Shown here one piece after another: positions 7,274 through 10,771 of a DNA stretch of 10,771 nt. Numbering within the stretch: the first letter of the stretch is position 1; every line of letters starts with the position of its first letter. Under the pieces are notes generated by a model that was not told where the DNA came from, did not search any database, and was given only the letters and a program-made list of their open reading frames with translations. The stretch comes from Victivallales bacterium (GTDB lineage: Bacteria; Verrucomicrobiota; Lentisphaeria; Oligosphaerales; Lenti-02), in NCBI GenBank assembly GCA_018648945.1, contig JABGQJ010000217.1, forward strand, positions 1 to 10,771, in the 5' to 3' direction. A program made the position numbers and the translations under genes.

Positions 7274-8731
7274 CTAGCTCTCGCTATCGAGGTAATCGAT
7301 GACGTCACTGGGGCTGTAGGAGAGCACCCCGTCCTTGACCAGATGCGAGAGGAAACTGAGATCCTGACCGATCGTGAGGATGGGGGGCTCAAGTGCCTCC
7401 CCTCGGCTCTGCGCAAGGCCAGAAGCGGCCAGAAGACCATTGCATAGGCATTGCCGACCAACGGTCTCATCGCGCTCCCCGCCCTTTTTCACAAAGAAAT
7501 CCACCGGCTCGCCAGGACAGCGGTAGCCGATGCTACCATCCTCCCTGCAATAGGGATGGCGGAGGTAGCCCAGATCACAGATCCGGCAGCGATCCTCCCG
7601 GGCTCCGGCTTGCTCGCACCCAGGGCCAAGGGAAGCCACTTTGAAGGGGTATCCCGTCGGGGAGGCGCTGAAGTCCGTCTGGATGCCAAGGCTCCCATCC
7701 AGATGTCGACGAAGTATCTCCAGCCGCATCTCCGGAGAGATGCCAGACGCGTCCGAAAGGGCAAATGCAGTCCCGACCTGAATTCCCTCGGCGCCCAGGT
7801 CCTTGGCCTCTCTGAGAGCGGCAGGGGAGGCATATCCTCCGGCCAGCCAGAATGGTTTCCCCAAATCCCGTACTTTGGCGATGTTCGGCATGTCCCTAGA
7901 GCCATAGGACGGGGCCATGCCCGCCTCGACCTTGCCTCGTGATCTCCGAGGAGGGGCGTTGTGGCCGCCAGCGGTATGGTACTCCACGACAAAACCATCG
8001 ATCTCGCCACTTGCCTTGCGGGAGAGCGTCTTGGCAACGATGTCAGAGGAAACGATCGCCAGGAATTGGGGACGGTTCAGGGCCGGGAGTTCGCCAAGGC
8101 AGTAGTCGCGCGGATCGAAACGATGGCAGTGGGATTCCATCCTGCTATCACTCTCGACGTGGATTTTCATCTCGGCGGCGTCCCAACGCGCCAGGCGATC
8201 CAGTGCACCCGGGATGGCAAGCGGGATTCCCGCGCCCATGAGGACCACATTCACCCCGCCGATCATGGCACCCAGCAGCGAGGGAAGTGTGGGCATCTGG
8301 ATTTTCTCCAGATAGTTGATGCCGACCGTGCCATCGTGCCCCTCCTTGGCGAGGAAGACCTCGACGAAGTTGGCCACCATGATCATCTCGACGCAGGACT
8401 TCTTCATCTGCATGCTGGGCATGGGAGCCGGTTTGAACGGCTTCTCATCCGGCTTCCCGCCAGGGACGAAATACCTGTCCCAAATCCGCTTCACCATGTC
8501 CGGCCAGGGGAAGGCGGACATGGCGCGTTCGATATGCCCCCCTGGATCGCCGAGTTGGAGCCTTCTGGCCATCACCGTGTCGAGAGCTGTGCCAGAAACG
8601 ACACCTACCTTGCCCTTCTGGGAGACCTCCTTGGCCAGCCCCCAGTTCGACACCGCGACTCCCATCCCCCCCTGGATGATATCTGCTAGTTTGCCCAATT
8701 TCGGTCTCTGTTTCCTTGAGGTGGGGACCAA
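7274..8731 (-). CDS. Nitronate monooxygenase-like flavin protein, long form with Cys-rich C-terminus
   Basis: The 485-residue protein belongs to the nitronate monooxygenase / 2-nitropropane dioxygenase family, FMN-dependent TIM barrels. QGGMGVAVS (20-28) starts the barrel, YHTAGGHNAPPR (251-262) carries the probable catalytic H257, and GGYAS (298-302) with GIQVGTAFALS (316-326) forms the FMN phosphate site. Classic members are about 320-350 residues. Here an extra C-terminal region (about 355-485) contains C372, C382, C385, C395, C405, C428 and C430, with GYLRHPYC and GRQCLCNGLLA, and ends in EPPILTIGQDL. I recognise this as a known long subfamily of unproven substrate. The start is a TTG at 8731 with AGGGA (8741-8737) five bases upstream. 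An in-frame stop (8764-8762) limits the N-terminus, and a second TTG at 8698 is possible. The family is secure; the exact start is moderate. Confidence 0.87.
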   Translation of the reverse strand: MVPTSRKQRPKLGKLADIIQGGMGVAVSNWGLAKEVSQKGKVGVVSGTALDTVMARRLQLGDPGGHIERAMSAFPWPDMVKRIWDRYFVPGGKPDEKPFKPAPMPSMQMKKSCVEMIMVANFVEVFLAKEGHDGTVGINYLEKIQMPTLPSLLGAMIGGVNVVLMGAGIPLAIPGALDRLARWDAAEMKIHVESDSRMESHCHRFDPRDYCLGELPALNRPQFLAIVSSDIVAKTLSRKASGEIDGFVVEYHTAGGHNAPPRRSRGKVEAGMAPSYGSRDMPNIAKVRDLGKPFWLAGGYASPAALREAKDLGAEGIQVGTAFALSDASGISPEMRLEILRRHLDGSLGIQTDFSASPTGYPFKVASLGPGCEQAGAREDRCRICDLGYLRHPYCREDGSIGYRCPGEPVDFFVKKGGERDETVGRQCLCNGLLAASGLAQSRGEALEPPILTIGQDLSFLSHLVKDGVLSYSPSDVIDYLDSES

Positions 8732-8761
8732 GTGCTTCCCTGCCGCAGCATCGAAGGCCTG

Positions 8762-8942
8762 CTATCGGGCGAGGAAGAAACCGGCCAGCCCCTGTCGAAT
8801 CCACACAGTCCACGTCCGCATCCAGAGTCTTTTCGCCTGCGCGCTCGGCGCGGCTTGCGGTTATGGTCATGAATCCCGGGAGCACTCCAGCGAGGATTGC
8901 TCCCGAGCAAACGGGTGCTTGAACACGCGTATCTAAAACCAT
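8762..8942 (-). pseudogene. Possible decayed PfkB-family sugar kinase fragment
   Basis: The gap between the C45 gene and the flavoprotein gene translates on the minus strand to a segment with VDCVDSTGAG (8813-8784). This matches the V-D-[ST]-T-G-A-G core of the PfkB (ribokinase/fructokinase) C-terminal signature. The next residue should be the catalytic Asp of GAGD; it is missing. A shifted frame directly after it reads AGFFLAR then a stop (8785-8762), which is what would follow GAGDxFx in an intact kinase, as if a short deletion joined the two. Upstream (8942 on) the frame is open from an ATG but I see no clear kinase ATP or sugar site and no ribosome site. The motif is seen directly; the relic reading is inference, and chance similarity remains possible. 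Confidence 0.35.
8877..8905 (-). terminator. Possible stem-loop downstream of the C45 gene
   Basis: CGGGAGCA (8877-8884) pairs perfectly with TGCTCCCG (8898-8905) across a 13-nt loop. On the minus strand it begins 81 nt after the C45-family stop codon. There is no T-run, and it overlaps the proposed kinase fragment, so it could be incidental. Confidence 0.25.
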
Positions 8943-8985
8943 AGCCGCGCAACGGGCTAGGGCAAGTCGCGCGAGAGGAAGAGTG

Positions 8986-10104
8986 CTACCTGGCATCTCG
9001 CCGCAAGAGAGCACGCAGGTCGTACTGTGTGTATTTGCCCTGATGGGCACTGGGGATGGTGCCGTGCGCGACCCAGAGCCTATGTTCCTGGGGCCGAATG
9101 GCCACGGAGTGAAGCGTGATACTGCTCCCCGCACTGCGGATCGTGTCCATCGGCTCTCGGTCGGGCTCCGCCACGCCGCGGGCGATCTGCGCCCTCGGCG
9201 TGAACATGCTGCTGTGGAAGGCCAACCCATCGACGGGGGGCTGGACCTCCACTGTCTGCGCGCCGTAGGCGACCACGACGGCGTGCGGCTGGCGCCCTTG
9301 TGCTGCATCCCCTGCCTGGCCGAGAACAAGGACTTGCCCGCGCATCCGGGGGTTGGACTTGATGATCGCGACCGCTTCCGCCACGGTGGCGGCCTTCTGG
9401 GCGATGATGCGCTCCATGATCAGGGTGGGGATCCCCTCGGGATTGGTCTCGTAGAACCCGCCGAGGTTGTTGGCGACGAAGAGGCCCTTCTCGTTGATGA
9501 AGGTCCAGCCGCCGAGGATGCCCGACCAACCCACGGAAACAAAGGCATACCCATCTTCCGGTCGAGGAACGACGGAGAGAATCACCGCGCATTTCTCCGG
9601 CGACTCCAGGCCCCAGTAGTCGAAGTTGCGCCCAATCTCCAACGCGCCGTCGGCGGTCGCGGCCCCGAGGGCGACGTAGGTCGTGCAGCCCCCAAGACTG
9701 CGGATGTCCCCCTCGCACTGGGCAAAGAGCAGGAGATCCTCATCGATCCCGGCCGCCTTGGCGCAGGCCTGCAACTCCTGCAAGTACCAGGTCGGCAGGG
9801 AGGGCTTCATTCGGCGGACCCGGGCCAGCATCTCAGGATCAAGCGTACCGGAGGCGGTGTCGTCGCGGAGATACTCGCTGAGCATGATCCGGATCGGCTC
9901 GCGCAGGACGGTGCCGTGCTGCCGCCCGATCTCTTCGGGCGAGCCGGACAGTCGGAACACGCCGGCTGGCATCTGCGGAGCCGCAGTTGCCGCGATGGCC
10001 GGGGCCTGAGGGCGAGGCGGCGCGGCCGTCTCCGGTCGGGGACGGCACGAGCAGAGAGTCGCGCAGAGAGCGACAAGGACGGGTTTGGCAGCCTGCCTGA
10101 TCAC
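8986..10104 (-). CDS. Lipoprotein C45-family (acyltransferase-like) Ntn hydrolase
   Basis: The 372-residue protein resembles the C45 family (penicillin-side-chain acyltransferase type), N-terminal-nucleophile hydrolases that cut themselves before a cysteine. The core GGCTTYVALG at about 138-147 puts the nucleophile at C140, followed by TADGALEIGRNFDYW, as is usual for the family. EEIGRQHG (57-64) is the conserved N-terminal motif. The N-terminus is a lipoprotein signal: R3 and K7, a hydrophobic stretch, then lipobox LCSC with C20 to be lipidated, and an Ala/Pro linker to about residue 45. I chose the GTG at 10104 because AGGAG (10116-10112) lies seven bases before it; the ATG at 10128 has no ribosome site and would add eight residues before the signal. 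The natural substrate is likely an amide or acyl-amino compound, but is unknown. Confidence 0.85.
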   Translation of the reverse strand: MIRQAAKPVLVALCATLCSCRPRPETAAPPRPQAPAIAATAAPQMPAGVFRLSGSPEEIGRQHGTVLREPIRIMLSEYLRDDTASGTLDPEMLARVRRMKPSLPTWYLQELQACAKAAGIDEDLLLFAQCEGDIRSLGGCTTYVALGAATADGALEIGRNFDYWGLESPEKCAVILSVVPRPEDGYAFVSVGWSGILGGWTFINEKGLFVANNLGGFYETNPEGIPTLIMERIIAQKAATVAEAVAIIKSNPRMRGQVLVLGQAGDAAQGRQPHAVVVAYGAQTVEVQPPVDGLAFHSSMFTPRAQIARGVAEPDREPMDTIRSAGSSITLHSVAIRPQEHRLWVAHGTIPSAHQGKYTQYDLRALLRRDAR

Positions 10105-10111
10105 GACACGA

Positions 10112-10116
10112 CTCCT
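10112..10116 (-). promoter_or_regulatory. Ribosome binding site deciding the C45 start
   Basis: AGGAG on the minus strand, seven bases before the GTG at 10104. It lies inside the reading frame that would be used from the ATG at 10128, which itself has only CTGTAGTTG before it. This supports the shorter protein with a textbook lipoprotein signal. Confidence 0.7.
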
Positions 10117-10328
10117 AGATATCTCCATCAACTACAGCGACACTTGACTGTAGCTCCGATCCGAGCCACCTGCGAGCGAAGACGCCGCCAACCCAGTTCC
10201 ACGCCCCTCCCGCACAATACGCTCTGCAAGTCTGGCTCGGGCTTGATATGGCATGGCTCACACTCTAGCGTGCCCCTGGCCCGCAGAGCGTCTGGCGCGG
10301 GCAGGAATCCCACAAAGGAGCGATCAGT

Positions 10329-10771
10329 ATGTGGTTGCGTGTTCTCTTGTTTGCCGGATTCGTCTGTGTGGCTGCCGAGGATGGCCCAGTAGCCTGGTTG
10401 GAGACGGAGAAAGTGCGGGCTGCGTACCACTATGGCCGACCGCCAGTGGCAGAACGCATGGACCGGCTGCAGCAAGCGGGCATCAACTGCCTGATTCTGA
10501 AGTGCGGCACGGAACGATCCATGCCCTGGCTGGTGGCAGCGCGGAAGCGGGGCATGCGGGCGTTCCTGGCCTTCAACTTCAACATCGCCGCCGCGAAGAA
10601 GGGTTTCCGCCCAGCAGTGCTGGATCGAGGCGAAGTGGAGGCGTACGCCTGTCCGCTGGACCAGCGCTTCTGGCTGGAGCATCTGACCCCCGCAGTCATG
10701 GAGCGGGTGGAGCTTTCCATCGACCCGCGCTATGAGGTGAGCGGGCTCTGGATCGACTTCGAGCTGTACAG
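10329..10771 (+). CDS. Exported TIM-barrel-like protein, possible glycoside hydrolase (partial, 5' end)
   Basis: The frame is open from the ATG at 10329 to the window edge (147 codons, no stop). AAAGGAG (10314-10320) lies eight bases before the start. Residues 1 to about 16 form a short signal peptide (MWLRVLLFAGFVCVAA), so the product is exported. What follows reads like the first strands and helices of a (beta/alpha)8 barrel: ERMDRLQQAGINCLILK (42-58), WLVAARKRGMRAFLAFNF (67-84), and GLWIDFELY (139-147), whose Asp and Glu lie at a strand end where glycosidases often keep catalytic or binding acids. I cannot assign a GH family from this fragment. It is divergent from the C45 gene, with a 224-bp gap between starts. 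The gene is secure; the enzyme class is inference. Confidence 0.8.
   Translation, partial: MWLRVLLFAGFVCVAAEDGPVAWLETEKVRAAYHYGRPPVAERMDRLQQAGINCLILKCGTERSMPWLVAARKRGMRAFLAFNFNIAAAKKGFRPAVLDRGEVEAYACPLDQRFWLEHLTPAVMERVELSIDPRYEVSGLWIDFELY

Noticed and set aside
8445..9329. 294-codon open frame on the minus strand spanning parts of two genes
   Set aside because: Both ends are off-frame shadows of the flavoprotein and C45 genes; only the middle intergenic part has possible meaning and is reported as a relic.
10243..10271. TTGATA with TAGCGT 17 bp later as a promoter for the partial gene
   Set aside because: The -10 match is poor (3 of 6); the position is plausible but the evidence is too weak to list as a feature.
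8983..10392. 469-codon open frame on the plus strand
   Set aside because: Antisense to the C45 gene in GC-rich DNA, where long shadow frames are common; no family motifs and no ribosome site, while the opposite strand shows clear family motifs.

Overview
The window is GC-rich, gene-dense bacterial DNA with Shine-Dalgarno-type starts. Its gene content is two Gfo/Idh/MocA-family oxidoreductases, a large exported GH78-type alpha-L-rhamnosidase, a DinB-fold protein, a long-form nitronate monooxygenase-like flavoprotein, a lipoprotein C45-type Ntn hydrolase and an exported TIM-barrel-like protein. This mix suits a free-living polysaccharide degrader from a lineage such as Planctomycetota, Lentisphaerota, Armatimonadota or Hydrogenedentota. 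That placement is inferred from gene content only; no marker gene is present.

Layout. Bases 1-761 hold no convincing gene. They hold a run of short GC-rich hairpins (6-137), two copies of a 59-bp exact repeat whose ends pair around a 37-nt all-purine tract (164-222 and 379-437), and a 12-bp palindrome (683-694) that could be a LacI-type operator. A plus-strand gene pair follows: oxidoreductase 1 (762-1820) and oxidoreductase 2 (1880-3115). They meet a minus-strand gene set head-on at a strong hairpin (3126-3156) that overlaps the rhamnosidase stop codon.

The minus-strand set, in order of transcription, is: C45-family lipoprotein (10104-8986), an intergenic stretch with a possible decayed PfkB sugar-kinase fragment (8942-8762), nitronate monooxygenase-like protein (8731-7274), a 339-bp gap, DinB-fold protein (6934-6365) and alpha-L-rhamnosidase (6363-3154). 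The last two are separated by one base and are probably translationally coupled. At the right edge a plus-strand gene starts at 10329 with a signal peptide and runs off the window.

How they may work together. The rhamnosidase would release L-rhamnose from plant or algal glycosides outside the cytoplasm. The two cytoplasmic NAD(P)-dependent oxidoreductases could act on released sugars or sugar acids, but their substrates cannot be read from sequence. The truncated plus-strand protein may be another carbohydrate-active enzyme. The flavoprotein and the C45 hydrolase have no clear link to sugar use. No tRNA, rRNA, CRISPR array, transposase or phage gene was seen. I found no clear sign of a wholly new multi-gene system. 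The most unusual items are the hairpin/polypurine repeats, the DinB-rhamnosidase coupling and the possible kinase relic.
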